From Streptomyces diastatochromogenes (GTDB taxonomy: Bacteria; Actinomycetota; Actinomycetes; Streptomycetales; Streptomycetaceae), in NCBI RefSeq assembly GCF_002242805.1, contig NZ_MCGQ01000013.1, positions 378,540-442,539 on the forward strand: a stretch of DNA of 64,000 bases, read 5' to 3'. The translations under genes were made by a program, and so were the position numbers. Shown in pieces: positions 24,214-32,261 of the stretch. The notes under the pieces are model-generated. The model made no database searches and was not told the DNA's origin. It saw only the letters and a list, made by a program, of their open reading frames with translations. The number at the start of each line of letters is the position of its first letter. Position 1 is the first letter of the stretch.

Positions 24214-25208
24214 AGAAGTTCGTCAACGCCCCTGAAGCGGTGCTGGCCGAGGCGCTGTCCGGGATCGCCGCCGCCCACCCTGAACTGAAGGTCGACGCGG
24301 AGAACAAGGTGATCTCCCGCACCGCGGGCACCAAGCCCGGCAAGGTCACCCTCGTCTCCGGCGGCGGCTCCGGGCACGAACCTCTGCACGGCGGCTTCGT
24401 AGGACCGGGCATGCTCGACGCCGCCTGTCCCGGCGAGGTCTTCACCTCACCCGTCCCCGGCCAGATGCTGGCCGCGGCCCAGGCCGTCGACGGCGGCGCG
24501 GGCGTGCTGTTCATCGTGAAGAACTACACCGGCGACGTCCTCAACTTCCAGATGGCCGCCGAACTGGCCACCGAGGAGGGCATCACCGTGGAGACCGTCC
24601 TGGTCGACGACGACGTCGCCGTTCAGGACTCCACCTGGACGGCCGGACGCCGAGGCACCGGAGCCACCGTCTTCGTCGAGAAGATCGCCGGCGCGCTCGC
24701 CGAGCAGGGCGCCGACCTCGCCGCGGTGGCGGAGATGGCGAAGCGGGTCAACGCCGCCTCCCGGTCCTTCGCCGTGGCACTGACCGCCTGCACCACCCCC
24801 GCCGCCGGCAAGCCCGGATTCGACCTGCCCGAGGACGAGATGGAGGTCGGCGTCGGCATCCACGGCGAACCCGGCCGCCGACGTGAGAAGCTCCGCCCCG
24901 CCCGGGACATCGTGGCAACGGCGCTGGACGCGATCCTCGCCGACCAGCCGCTGACGGCCGGCGACGAGACCATCGTCATGGTCAACGGCCTGGGCGGCAC
25001 CCCGCTCATCGAGCTGTACGTGGTCTTCCACGAGGTTGCCGCCGCACTCGCGGACAAGGGCGTGGTCGTCGCCCGCAGCCTCGTCGGCAACTACGTGACC
25101 AGCCTGGACATGGCGGGCGTTTCTCTCACCGTGTGCAAGGCCGATGCCGACATGCTGTCCCTGTGGGACGCGCCCGTGAACACCCCGGCGCTGCGCTGGG
25201 GCATCTGA
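24210..25208 (+). CDS. dhaK: dihydroxyacetone kinase subunit DhaK
   Basis: The 332-residue protein is a full-length DhaK. It has the substrate-binding GGGSGHEPLHGGFVG motif (residues 51-65), the VKNYTGDVLNF motif near residue 103 and the catalytic EVGVGIHGEPG with His218, which forms the covalent hemiaminal with dihydroxyacetone. It receives phosphate from DhaL-bound ATP. It starts inside the stop codon of the facilitator gene. A second, truncated dhaK lies at the end of the operon. All key residues are present, so this is the functional copy. Confidence 0.96.
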   Translation: MKKFVNAPEAVLAEALSGIAAAHPELKVDAENKVISRTAGTKPGKVTLVSGGGSGHEPLHGGFVGPGMLDAACPGEVFTSPVPGQMLAAAQAVDGGAGVLFIVKNYTGDVLNFQMAAELATEEGITVETVLVDDDVAVQDSTWTAGRRGTGATVFVEKIAGALAEQGADLAAVAEMAKRVNAASRSFAVALTACTTPAAGKPGFDLPEDEMEVGVGIHGEPGRRREKLRPARDIVATALDAILADQPLTAGDETIVMVNGLGGTPLIELYVVFHEVAAALADKGVVVARSLVGNYVTSLDMAGVSLTVCKADADMLSLWDAPVNTPALRWGI

Positions 25209-25361
25209 ACCGAGCCGGGGGCGGGGCCACGCGCGACGCGAGGGCCGGGCCGGAGCCTTCCCGCTGCCGGCCGGCCCGGGCCGCACCCCCGCGTCTTCCC
25301 CCCCCGCCCCCGGCTCACCCAACCGCCGACCAGCCCCGTACCGACCATGAACGGAGACTCC

Positions 25362-25988
25362 GTGGACACCGACCTCGCCCGCACGTGGGTGCAGGCCATC
25401 GCAGCCGCCGTGGACCAGCACAAGGACCACCTCACCCAGCTCGACTCGGCCATCGGCGACGCCGACCACGGCACCAACATGCACCGCGGCTTCTCCGCCG
25501 CCGTCACGGCCCTGGCCGACTACGAGCCGGACACCGTCGGTGCCGTACTCGTCAAGACCGGCACCACCCTCATCTCCACCGTCGGCGGCGCCTCCGGACC
25601 GCTCTACGGCGGTGCCTTCCGTGCCATCGGCAAAGCCCTGGACACCCCAACCGCCGACACACAGCAGGTCGCCGCCGCACTGGCTGCCGGCCTCGCGAGC
25701 ATCCAGAAGCTCGGTGCGGCCGCACCCGGCGACAAGACCATGATCGACGCCTACGCCCCCGCACTGACCGCCTTCCAGCAGCAGGCCGACGCAGGAGCCG
25801 ACTTGGCCGCCGCGACCGTGGCCGCCGCCGACGCCGCCGAAGAGGGCATGCGCGCCACCACCCCGATGCAGGCCCGCAAAGGCCGCGCCTCCTACCTCGG
25901 CGCCCGCAGCATCGGCCACCAGGACCCGGGCGCCACCTCCACCGCCCTGGTCTTCCGCGCCCTGGCCGAGACGCTGGGGGCCCGATGA
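25362..25988 (+). CDS. dhaL: dihydroxyacetone kinase nucleotide-binding subunit DhaL
   Basis: The 208-residue protein has the DhaL magnesium/nucleotide sites: QLDSAIGDADHGTNM near residue 30 and LGAAAPGDKTMIDAY near residue 112, with the GGASGPLYGGAF loop between. DhaL keeps a tightly bound ADP/ATP that DhaM rephosphorylates. The GTG at 25362 is preferred because GGAGA lies 4 nt upstream; an ATG five codons earlier has no ribosome site. A 153-bp gap to dhaK contains no gene. It overlaps the enzyme I gene by 4 bp (ATGA). Confidence 0.95.
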   Translation: MDTDLARTWVQAIAAAVDQHKDHLTQLDSAIGDADHGTNMHRGFSAAVTALADYEPDTVGAVLVKTGTTLISTVGGASGPLYGGAFRAIGKALDTPTADTQQVAAALAAGLASIQKLGAAAPGDKTMIDAYAPALTAFQQQADAGADLAAATVAAADAAEEGMRATTPMQARKGRASYLGARSIGHQDPGATSTALVFRALAETLGAR

Positions 25989-27670
25989 CCGACCGTCGCA
26001 CCTACACCGGGCATGTCGCCGCACCCGGCATAGCCCTCGGCGTCGTCCACCGCACCGACCGGCCACCTACCAGAACCGCGCTGCCCCACCGCGCCGGTGG
26101 CGACCCCACGGAGCAGATCACGGACGCCTTCGACGCCGTCGCCGCCCGCCTGCTCGACCTGTCCACCTCGCTGCGCGCACAGGGCAAGGACGAACAGGCC
26201 GACATCATGGAGGTCAACAGCTACATCGCGCAGGACCAGGATCTGCGCGAGCAGGCCGTGAAGAGGGCGAACGACGGTCAGCCGGTACCTGTTGCCGTCC
26301 GCCAGGCCATCGACGCCTACGCCGGCACCATCGCCGCCCTGGACGATCCCACCCTCGCCGAACGCGCCGCGGACGTCCGGCAGGTCGGCCGCCGCGTCCT
26401 GGCCCACCTCCACGGCGAGACCGGCCCCACCCCTGACCAGCCGCTCGTCCTGGTCGCCCACGAGATCGGGGCCGCCGACCTGCTGGAACCCGGCCTGACG
26501 GTGACCGCAGCCATCTCCGTGACCGGCGGCCCGAATTCGCACGCCGCGATCGTCGCCCGCGCGCTGGGCATCCCGCTCCTCCTGGGCGTCGACCCCCAGC
26601 TGCTCGAACTGCCGGACGGGCACGAGATCCTGCTCGACGCCGACCAGGCCGGCGCGGTCGCCCACCCCGACGACGAGGAACGCACCAGCGCCCTGCGAGC
26701 CATGGAGACCGCCCGAGCTCGCAGGCTCGCCCTCGCCGAAGAGCGCCACCTGCCCGCCGAGACGCTCGACCAGCACCGCATCGTGCTACGGGCCAACGTG
26801 GCCACCCCGGCCGAGGCGCGGGCGGCCGTGACCACGGGCGCCGAGGGTGTCGGCCTGCTCCGCACCGAGCTGCCCTTCCTCAACCATCCCGCCTGGCCCA
26901 CCCGCGCTCAGCACGCGGCCACCCTCGTCCCCGTCCTGCGCGCTCTCGCCGGGCAGGTCGTCACGGCTCGCACGCTCGACTTCGCCGACGACAAACTGCC
27001 GCCGTTCCTCGCCCGCCTCCAGGGCGCGCGGATCGGCCGCGGCCTCCCCCTCATGCTTGCCCAACCGGACGCCTTCGCCGACCAGTTCCGCAGCCTGCTC
27101 GGCGCCGGAGCCGACACCGACCTGCGCATCATGATCCCCATGGTCGCGAGCGTCGACGAACTGCGCGCCTGCCGACGCCTCCTTGAGGCGGCGGCCACCG
27201 AAGCCGGCGTACCGGTGCCACCCCTGGGCATCATGGTGGAACTCCCCGAAGCGGTCGCCGTAGCCGACGAACTCGCCCGCGAAGCCTCCTTCTTCTCCAT
27301 CGGCAGCAATGACCTCACCTGTCAGATCCTGGGCCTGGACCGGCGCGACCCCACCGCCACACCCGCGATGGCGGCGCACCCCGCCGTGCTCGACGCCATC
27401 GCCCGCGTCGTCACCGCCGCCCACCGCCACGATCGTCAGGTCTCCGTCTGCGGTGACGCCGCCGCACACCCCCTCGTGACCCCTCTCCTCATCGGCATCG
27501 GCTGCGACAGTCTCTCGGTCGGTCCCGCCGCCCTCGACGAGGTCCGGGCCCGCATCCGCCGGCTCCGCCTCGACACCTGTGCCTCCCTGGCCGCCGTCGC
27601 CCTCACTCGCGAAACCCCCGAAGAGGTCTGGCAACTCGTCGAGCAGTGCTGCCGGCCGTCGCTGCCCTGA
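25985..27670 (+). CDS. phosphoenolpyruvate-protein phosphotransferase (PTS enzyme I)
   Basis: The 561-residue protein is an EI. The phosphohistidine region SVTGGPNSHAAIVARALG carries His186; LRANVATPAEARAA, GVGLLRTELPFL and ARTLDFADDKLPPF form the PEP-binding core; and the C-terminal SIGSNDLTCQILGLDR and VCGDAAAHP motifs follow. It transfers phosphate from PEP to HPr. Several motifs deviate from housekeeping EI (SIGTNDLTQY, CGEMA), suggesting a specialised copy for the dihydroxyacetone system. The ATG at 25985 overlaps dhaL; the much longer open frame upstream is antisense-type shadow. Confidence 0.94.
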   Translation: MTDRRTYTGHVAAPGIALGVVHRTDRPPTRTALPHRAGGDPTEQITDAFDAVAARLLDLSTSLRAQGKDEQADIMEVNSYIAQDQDLREQAVKRANDGQPVPVAVRQAIDAYAGTIAALDDPTLAERAADVRQVGRRVLAHLHGETGPTPDQPLVLVAHEIGAADLLEPGLTVTAAISVTGGPNSHAAIVARALGIPLLLGVDPQLLELPDGHEILLDADQAGAVAHPDDEERTSALRAMETARARRLALAEERHLPAETLDQHRIVLRANVATPAEARAAVTTGAEGVGLLRTELPFLNHPAWPTRAQHAATLVPVLRALAGQVVTARTLDFADDKLPPFLARLQGARIGRGLPLMLAQPDAFADQFRSLLGAGADTDLRIMIPMVASVDELRACRRLLEAAATEAGVPVPPLGIMVELPEAVAVADELAREASFFSIGSNDLTCQILGLDRRDPTATPAMAAHPAVLDAIARVVTAAHRHDRQVSVCGDAAAHPLVTPLLIGIGCDSLSVGPAALDEVRARIRRLRLDTCASLAAVALTRETPEEVWQLVEQCCRPSLP

Positions 27671-27687
27671 GAAGAAGGGGCTGAACC

Positions 27688-28065
27688 GTGAAGAAGCTCA
27701 TCAACTCGCCCGATGAGGTACTTGCCGATGCCCTCGTCGGTGTGGCCGCCGCGCACCCGTCGCTGACGGTCAACACACCCGACCGCTACATCGCCCGCGC
27801 GGGCGGGCCGACCCCTGGAAAGACCGGCCTGGTGTCAGGAGGCGGATCCGGGCACGAACCGCTGCACGGCGGCTTCGTCGGGTACGGGATGCTCGATGCG
27901 GCCTGCCCCGGTGAGGTGTTCACCTCTCCCGTACCGGACCAGATCCTCGCCGCCACGCGGGCCGTCGAGCGGCCTCAGTCCGAACTCGTCTCTCCACTCA
28001 CGGCGTGCACGGTACAGCGCGGGTGGCGTAGCGGCTTTGGGCGGGAGCTGCCATGGGGCGAGTGA
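27688..28065 (+). pseudogene. truncated second DhaK
   Basis: The first 93 codons match DhaK closely (MKKLINSPDEVLADAL, GGGSGHEPLHGGFVG, GMLDAACPGEVFTSPVP, QILAATRAVE). They are about 70% identical to the intact copy at 24210. After codon 94 (about 27969) the similarity ends, and the frame continues into about 30 unrelated residues up to a TGA. The missing part includes the VKNYTGD motif and the catalytic histidine, so no kinase activity is possible. It starts 17 bp after enzyme I with a ribosome site (AGAAGGGG) and once belonged to the operon. A deletion or insertion has removed its 3' part. Confidence 0.9.
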
Positions 28066-28122
28066 TCATGGCCGTTGGGGCCATGATCTTCGAGGCTCGC
28101 CCCATGGTGGCTGCCTAAAGCC
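28033..28122. repeat. 90-bp imperfect palindrome at the dhaK breakpoint
   Basis: CCATGGGGCGAG (28051-28062) pairs perfectly with CTCGCCCCATGG (28096-28107). Inside it GATCATGGCC (28064-28073) pairs with GGCCATGATC (28079-28088), and outside it GGCTTT (28033-28038) pairs with AAAGCC (28117-28122). The structure resembles a folded terminator, or the remnant end of a mobile element, lying just after the truncated gene. Confidence 0.8.
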
Positions 28123-28936
28123 ATAAAGCCGACCGCCCCAGCCACGACGTGTTCCGACCTCATGTCGCCGGCCAACCCTTTCCAGGGCGCGCGTCGGCAC
28201 AGCCCGCGCGGAGCGCAGCCGGGGCCTGATGAGGTAGAGAAACCTGTAACTGGGGCGGCAAAGCAGCCGGGTGGATGAGGCTGCCTACTGAAGGTCGTAC
28301 TCCGCCGCCAGAACGCGGCCTGGCCCCATGTAGTCGCGCGCGTACTCGGTGATCTGTCCGTGCTGGTCCCAGTAGTGGTTCGCGGTTTCTGGTCCAGGGC
28401 GGGGGGGAGCCCGTAGATGGCCGCGACTTACCAACCGGTCGGGCACGCACCGGGCACGCGTTCAGCTGCACGGGTTGACGCATTCCAGACCATGATCCTA
28501 TTGTCCGCCTTGCGCGTGGTTGCAGCCGACGGCAATGAAAGCCGACCGGATTCTGATTAATGCCGAAATCTGAGTAAGTGAGGGTAGTCGTGGGGGTGCT
28601 GCGCGCAAGCGTCGACCCGATGGCCACTTCCCGAAAGCGACGCCAGTGGCACCATATGTGCTTGGCGGCATCGGCATTTGCTTGCGCGGACGCGGTGGAC
28701 CTGCACCTTCCTGGCTCGGTCGCTGTGACTCCCCGCTGTTCCCCGCCTCGTGCCCTTGGATCGGACACGCAGGGGGCACAGATGCCGTTGTCCCGCCCTT
28801 TGGGCTGGCGCGAATCCCCTGAGCTGCAAGCGAGCCTAGTCGACACTCAGCGACCGTCTCCGAAGCGCCGTACGCGCTAGTGTGATCGTCTGCATGATCA
28901 GTGACGGTTGTACTCGCGTAGCGACAAGGGGACTTG
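28123..28936. other. about 800-bp gene-poor region
   Basis: No intact gene can be supported apart from the remnant at 28285. Open frames on both strands, such as one at 28160-28846 minus, have atypical composition (Arg/Pro/Ser-rich) and no ribosome sites. The GC content drops around 28530-28600. The region appears to be decayed accessory DNA. The last part (about 28880-28936) must carry the promoter and ribosome site of the following lipoprotein gene. Confidence 0.55.
28285..28455 (-). pseudogene. C-terminal remnant of a GntR-type (UTRA) regulator, tentative
   Basis: On the minus strand a frame ending at the TAG at 28287-28285 reads NHYWDQHGQITEYARDYMG, then PGRVLAAEYDLQ. This resembles the last beta strands of UTRA effector domains of GntR regulators (Y-D-x-D-G-x-x-x-E-Y...). 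The upstream residues do not continue the domain, so only a fragment survives. The identification rests on remembered motif shape and is weak. Confidence 0.35.
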
Positions 28937-29560
28937 GTGAACCGCACGGGGTGGGCCATGCTTGCGGCGGCGTCGGTGATGCTGTTCGGATGCGGCAAGT
29001 CGGAGCCGGGGTCTTCTGTGCACAGCCCCGATGCAGGGAAGCCTGAACACTATCGGCTGACCATGCCAGACACCGTGGCGAAGGGCCGTTACAAGCGTGA
29101 TCACGACGCGGCCGATCCGGATCGCACGCTGGCGGAAGTCATGGCCGGCCAGGTGCAAGATCCGACAGCGGCCTTCGGTGCCTACGACCCGACCGTTGCG
29201 AATAAACAGAACGGTCTTGTCCTCACTGTCACCGGCGTCTATGGCACAGTCCTCAGTCCGGTTACTGCCCGCGACGAACTCGTCAAGGTGTTGGACAAGC
29301 GAGATGAGGGGCCGAACGTCCTCGTCGGCCCTCGCGTGATCACTCCGTCTGGCTCGAAGGAGCCACTGCAATGCCGGGTAGCGGAGAGGAAGATGCCTGC
29401 CTCAGATGACACCTCCATGGAGGCGTCGTGCACGTGGGCCGATGCTTCGACTGTGGTGAAGGTGGCTAAGGCCATGGGTCCTGTTGACTCGGCGGATGTG
29501 GACCTCGATGCGTTCGCCTCGGTGGTCGGGGCGATCCGTGAAGAAGTACGGGTGGCTTAA
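28937..29560 (+). CDS. lipoprotein of unknown function
   Basis: From the GTG at 28937 (AAGGGG 5 nt upstream; a TTG one codon earlier is also possible) the protein is 207 residues. It has a lipoprotein signal MLAAASVMLFGC with the lipid-modified cysteine near residue 19. The mature part has two further cysteines and a compact domain (QNGLVLTVTGVYGTVLSPVTARDELV; EASCTWADASTVVKVAKAM). No family is recognised. Its G+C and codon bias are weaker than neighbouring core genes, in line with horizontal origin. A second lipoprotein gene of similar size follows 178 bp downstream. Confidence 0.75.
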   Translation: MNRTGWAMLAAASVMLFGCGKSEPGSSVHSPDAGKPEHYRLTMPDTVAKGRYKRDHDAADPDRTLAEVMAGQVQDPTAAFGAYDPTVANKQNGLVLTVTGVYGTVLSPVTARDELVKVLDKRDEGPNVLVGPRVITPSGSKEPLQCRVAERKMPASDDTSMEASCTWADASTVVKVAKAMGPVDSADVDLDAFASVVGAIREEVRVA

Positions 29561-29738
29561 CTAGTACTCCAGCGCGACCTCGTGATCTATGCCGGGGAGG
29601 GGCGCGGGGGCCGCCGCTGGTGGTGGCAGTGACGGGCGATGGCCTGGAGCCGATCTCTGGTGCATCCGCGGGGTTGGCAGGTACGCATCAGTACGATTGC
29701 CTGCACGTCAGGTGATCAAGGAAGGCCGGAGGTTGACA

Positions 29739-30359
29739 GTGTTCAAAGCAGTACGGGGGATCGCATTCGGTGTGGTGCTGATGGCGGCATTGACTGCGTG
29801 TGGAAGCAGCGATGGCGGCCAGGGCGGCGGCAGCGACCCGAAGAAGACCTCTCCGATCGTGCTGGATCCTGACATGGTGCTCAGGGCGCTGATCAGCAAG
29901 GCCGCAGCTCCGAAGGGATGGCAGGGCGGAGGGGGTGACCTCTTCGACAGTGACAAGGTCACGGAGGTGTGCCGGGAAAACACGAGCTCGGACTGTGTCG
30001 GATTGTCGACCGTCGGCAGGTCGACCATCAGTCCAGAAGACGAGAATCTGGACTCGGTGGAGATCCGCGTCTACGCCTTCCAAAGCCCGGATGATGCCAA
30101 GGTGACCATGAAGGCTTTCGTCGCCCATGACCGCAAGTACTCGGTTGATGGATCGAAGCCCCCTCGGATCTCAACCGATGCAGAGGAGACTGAGGCGTTC
30201 ACCCTCACGGACCACACCGATGTGATCATGCGTGTTGGCGGCGTCGTCGTCAGTCTGAGAGGCCCGGGCGGTGACAGGCAGCCCGACTACCAGACATTGG
30301 CCAAAGTCCAGATCGACCGGATCAAGACGGCGGCCACGGGTAAGAACCCCGACGCCTGA
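29739..30359 (+). CDS. second lipoprotein of unknown function
   Basis: From the GTG at 29739 (GGAGG 6 nt upstream) the protein is 206 residues. The signal peptide has lipobox LTAC, followed by a Gly/Ser-rich linker (GSSDGGQGGGSDPKK) and a globular domain with two cysteines (TEVCRENTSSDCVG) and EIRVYAFQSPDDAKVTMKAFVAHD. The length and layout parallel the preceding lipoprotein, but the sequences are not obviously homologous. It would be anchored to the outer face of the cytoplasmic membrane. The domain resembles sensor-type lipoproteins in overall shape only, so no function is assigned. Confidence 0.75.
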   Translation: MFKAVRGIAFGVVLMAALTACGSSDGGQGGGSDPKKTSPIVLDPDMVLRALISKAAAPKGWQGGGGDLFDSDKVTEVCRENTSSDCVGLSTVGRSTISPEDENLDSVEIRVYAFQSPDDAKVTMKAFVAHDRKYSVDGSKPPRISTDAEETEAFTLTDHTDVIMRVGGVVVSLRGPGGDRQPDYQTLAKVQIDRIKTAATGKNPDA

Positions 30360-30697
30360 GGATTCACTCTGCCGACCAGGCTCGTTGACCGTCCGCGGCT
30401 CAGCCGGAACTGCCTAGGAACTTCCGGCGCAGGACACTAACGGTTTCTCAGGCCGCGCCCTAAACACTCGCCTTGCCCACCACTCACCCCAGCTCCCATC
30501 CTGTACGCCATGAACCACGCCTGCTCGGCTCTGCCTGGGCCGATGGTGTACGGGATGGGAGCACCTCGCGCACGCCTCTACGGACCCGCAGTCGCGAACG
30601 GCGCCCCCTCCATCCCGGTGCCGGCCCCTGCGCCGAAGGCGTGTGGGGGTCGGCCCAAGGGGCCAGCCCGCGCCTTGCGCGGGCCCTTGAAAACCGC
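30360..30697. other. spacer with probable decayed integrase 5' region
   Basis: No convincing gene. An open plus-strand frame from 30473 joins the integrase fragment downstream, but its first 75 residues do not resemble a recombinase. The N-terminal DNA-binding part of the integrase has apparently been lost or replaced here. Confidence 0.45.
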
Positions 30698-31174
30698 GTC
30701 CTGTACGTCCGGCAGCAGACCCAGCGGCGCCGTGGCGTCCTGTACGACGACGCCCCGAAGAGCCGCCGTCGTCGCGCCGTCCCGCTGCCTGCCCTTTGCA
30801 TCGCGCCCCTGCGCTGGCACCGGATGCGGCAGGCGGACACCCGCGCCAAGGCGGGGGAGAGGTGGCAGGAGTTCGACTGCGTCTTCACGACCCGCACCGG
30901 CCGCCCGGTCGAGCCCCGGAACGTCTACCGATCCCTCACCCGCGTCGCGCGGTCCGCCGGCCTCCGCGTCATCCGGCTCCACGACGCCCTCCACGGGACG
31001 GCCACCCTTCTCGCGGCGGCCGGAGTCGCGCCCCGAGTGGTGAGGGAGATCCTCGGGCACTCCCAGATCAGCATCACCATGGACGTCTACACCCACGTAG
31101 TCCAGGACACCCAGCGCGAAGCCATGAGCCACATGGACCGGCTGCTCAGGAAGAGGCGCCCCGGTCGTCAGTGA
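30698..31174 (+). pseudogene. tyrosine site-specific integrase, truncated and catalytically dead
   Basis: The last 159 residues of the frame are the catalytic half of an actinobacterial phage/AICE-type tyrosine integrase. VLYVRQQTQRRRGVLYDD, RRRAVPLPAL, VFTTRTGRPVEPRNVYRSLT, GTATLLAAAGVAPRVVREILGHSQ and MDVYTHVVQDTQREAMSHM are all visible. The HxxR motif reads HDALH: the catalytic arginine is leucine (codon CTC at 30989-30991). The nucleophilic tyrosine is kept. The N-terminal arm-binding and core-binding parts, including the first catalytic arginine, are missing. It lies 70 bp from a tRNA-Arg fragment, the expected place for an integrase beside its attachment site. Confidence 0.85.
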
Positions 31175-31204
31175 CCGACCGTGTTGATGTCAGAACTGGA
31201 TGTC

Positions 31205-31238
31205 AAAGGCCCCGGACCATGTTCGGTCCGGGGCCTTT
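31205..31238. terminator. strong terminator next to the tRNA-Arg fragment
   Basis: AAAGGCCCCGGACC (31205-31218) pairs perfectly over 14 bp with GGTCCGGGGCCTTT (31225-31238), with a 6-nt loop and T or A runs on both sides. It can terminate the integrase transcript (plus). On the minus strand it would follow the 3' end of a tRNA gene, now only a fragment. Confidence 0.88.
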
Positions 31239-31244
31239 TGCCTG

Positions 31245-31289
31245 GTGCCCCCGGCAGGATTCGAACCTGCGACACCCGCTTCAGGAGAG
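31245..31289. repeat. left copy of the 45-bp att repeat (3' part of tRNA-Arg)
   Basis: The sequence equals 38958-39002 in 44 of 45 positions; the only difference is at 31282. Read on the minus strand it contains the anticodon-loop side, the variable and T arms and the acceptor 3' strand of tRNA-Arg(CCU), but lacks the 5' half. This is the footprint of integration into the 3' end of a tRNA gene. Confidence 0.9.
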
Positions 31290-31616
31290 GGCCTATGGCG
31301 TCCCCTGTTTGTGATGATCTCTCCCCGGCTTCACCGTTCCTACTGGTCAGCGGGGTGCAGCCTTCCGCCCTTGCCTGATCGTTCCCCGCCTTTACTCGGC
31401 CTTCCGTTCCCATGACGTTCCCATAGGGCCTCCATGAACCCTTGGAAACGAGGGGCTGGGGAGTCCGCTGAGGTCAGCTGCGGTCGACGAAGCGGTGAGC
31501 ATCGCGCACCTCTTGGGGGCGACAAAGCATCGCCCCGTCAGTGGACGTGTGAGGTCGGCCCCACGCGTCGAGCCGTACGACATCAGTCGGCGGGCGAGGC
31601 GTGCTCCGCATGGCCG

Positions 31617-31763
31617 TCAGGCCCCCGGTGCTTCCCGGTGAGTACCGTCCAGGGTGATGCGGATTCGCGCCAGTGCCTCGGCAATCTCGACGGTGTCCTC
31701 GTCGGCGAGGCCATGGACCACGCACGTGTCGGTGCGGAGCGGCTCGAGTGCCCCTTCCAGCAC
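31617..31763 (-). CDS. small ORF downstream of the second immunity-type gene
   Basis: A frame of 48 residues from a GTG at 31763 ends at the TGA at 31619-31617 (GALEPLRTDTCVVHGL, then ADEDTVEIAEALARIRI). It looks like a natural protein end. It is in the same frame as the 31800-32261 gene, separated only by that gene's TGA and a few codons. It could be the tail of a longer ancestral protein cut by a nonsense mutation, or a separate small gene with a poor ribosome site. Confidence 0.35.
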   Translation of the reverse strand: MLEGALEPLRTDTCVVHGLADEDTVEIAEALARIRITLDGTHREAPGA

Positions 31764-31799
31764 GCCCTGGTCGTCCGTGTCGGTCGAAGGCTTCCGAGC

Positions 31800-32261
31800 T
31801 CAGCTCGCGTCTCCCCATACGGCTTGCAGGTCCGCACAGCGGACGGTGATCGACGCGTCGGTGAGCGCGATCTCGTGCACGCAACCGCCGTCCTCGTCCG
31901 GGAGGATCTCGTCGAGGAGCACGGTGTCGACCAGCATCCAGCCGATGGAGTGCTCATAGTCGATGGAGAAGTGCGTCACGCCTGAATAGCTGATGCGCAG
32001 CCCGGAGTCGTGCTTCCACTGATTGGGAGCGAATTCCAGAGTCAGCCCCCCGCTTTTGTCGGTGGCCACCTGAATACCGGACAACTCCAGATCCTTGACA
32101 CAGTGACTGTTGCCGTGCCCCAAAGCGTAATGCGCCGGATCGGACGCGAAGGCCCAGGCCCCAGCTGGCAATTGGTCGCGGAGCTTGGAGAGTTCGGCCA
32201 GATAAGCCCTCGGATCCACGAAGAACCCGCCGTCGTCCCAGACGGCCGTGACGTACTTCAT
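31800..32261 (-). CDS. hypothetical protein, probable immunity protein
   Basis: The 153-residue acidic, soluble protein (MKYVTAVWDDGGFFVDPRAY; later HFSIDYEHSIGWMLVDTVLL and EIALTDASITVRCADLQ) has no signal peptide or membrane helix. No family is recognised. Its ATG overlaps the stop of the upstream small ORF by 4 bp (ATGA), and GGAAGG lies 6 nt upstream. Size, acidity and position in an Rhs toxin island suggest an immunity protein for a displaced toxin tip; this is inference from context. Confidence 0.65.
   Translation of the reverse strand: MKYVTAVWDDGGFFVDPRAYLAELSKLRDQLPAGAWAFASDPAHYALGHGNSHCVKDLELSGIQVATDKSGGLTLEFAPNQWKHDSGLRISYSGVTHFSIDYEHSIGWMLVDTVLLDEILPDEDGGCVHEIALTDASITVRCADLQAVWGDAS

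Noticed and set aside
28160..28846. 228-residue minus-strand hypothetical gene
   Set aside because: Arg/Ser/Pro-rich composition, no ribosome site, and a different frame in the same stretch gives a more protein-like fragment.
31246..31289. Second tRNA gene
   Set aside because: Only the 3' part of the cloverleaf is present; the 5' acceptor strand and D arm are missing, so it is an att fragment.
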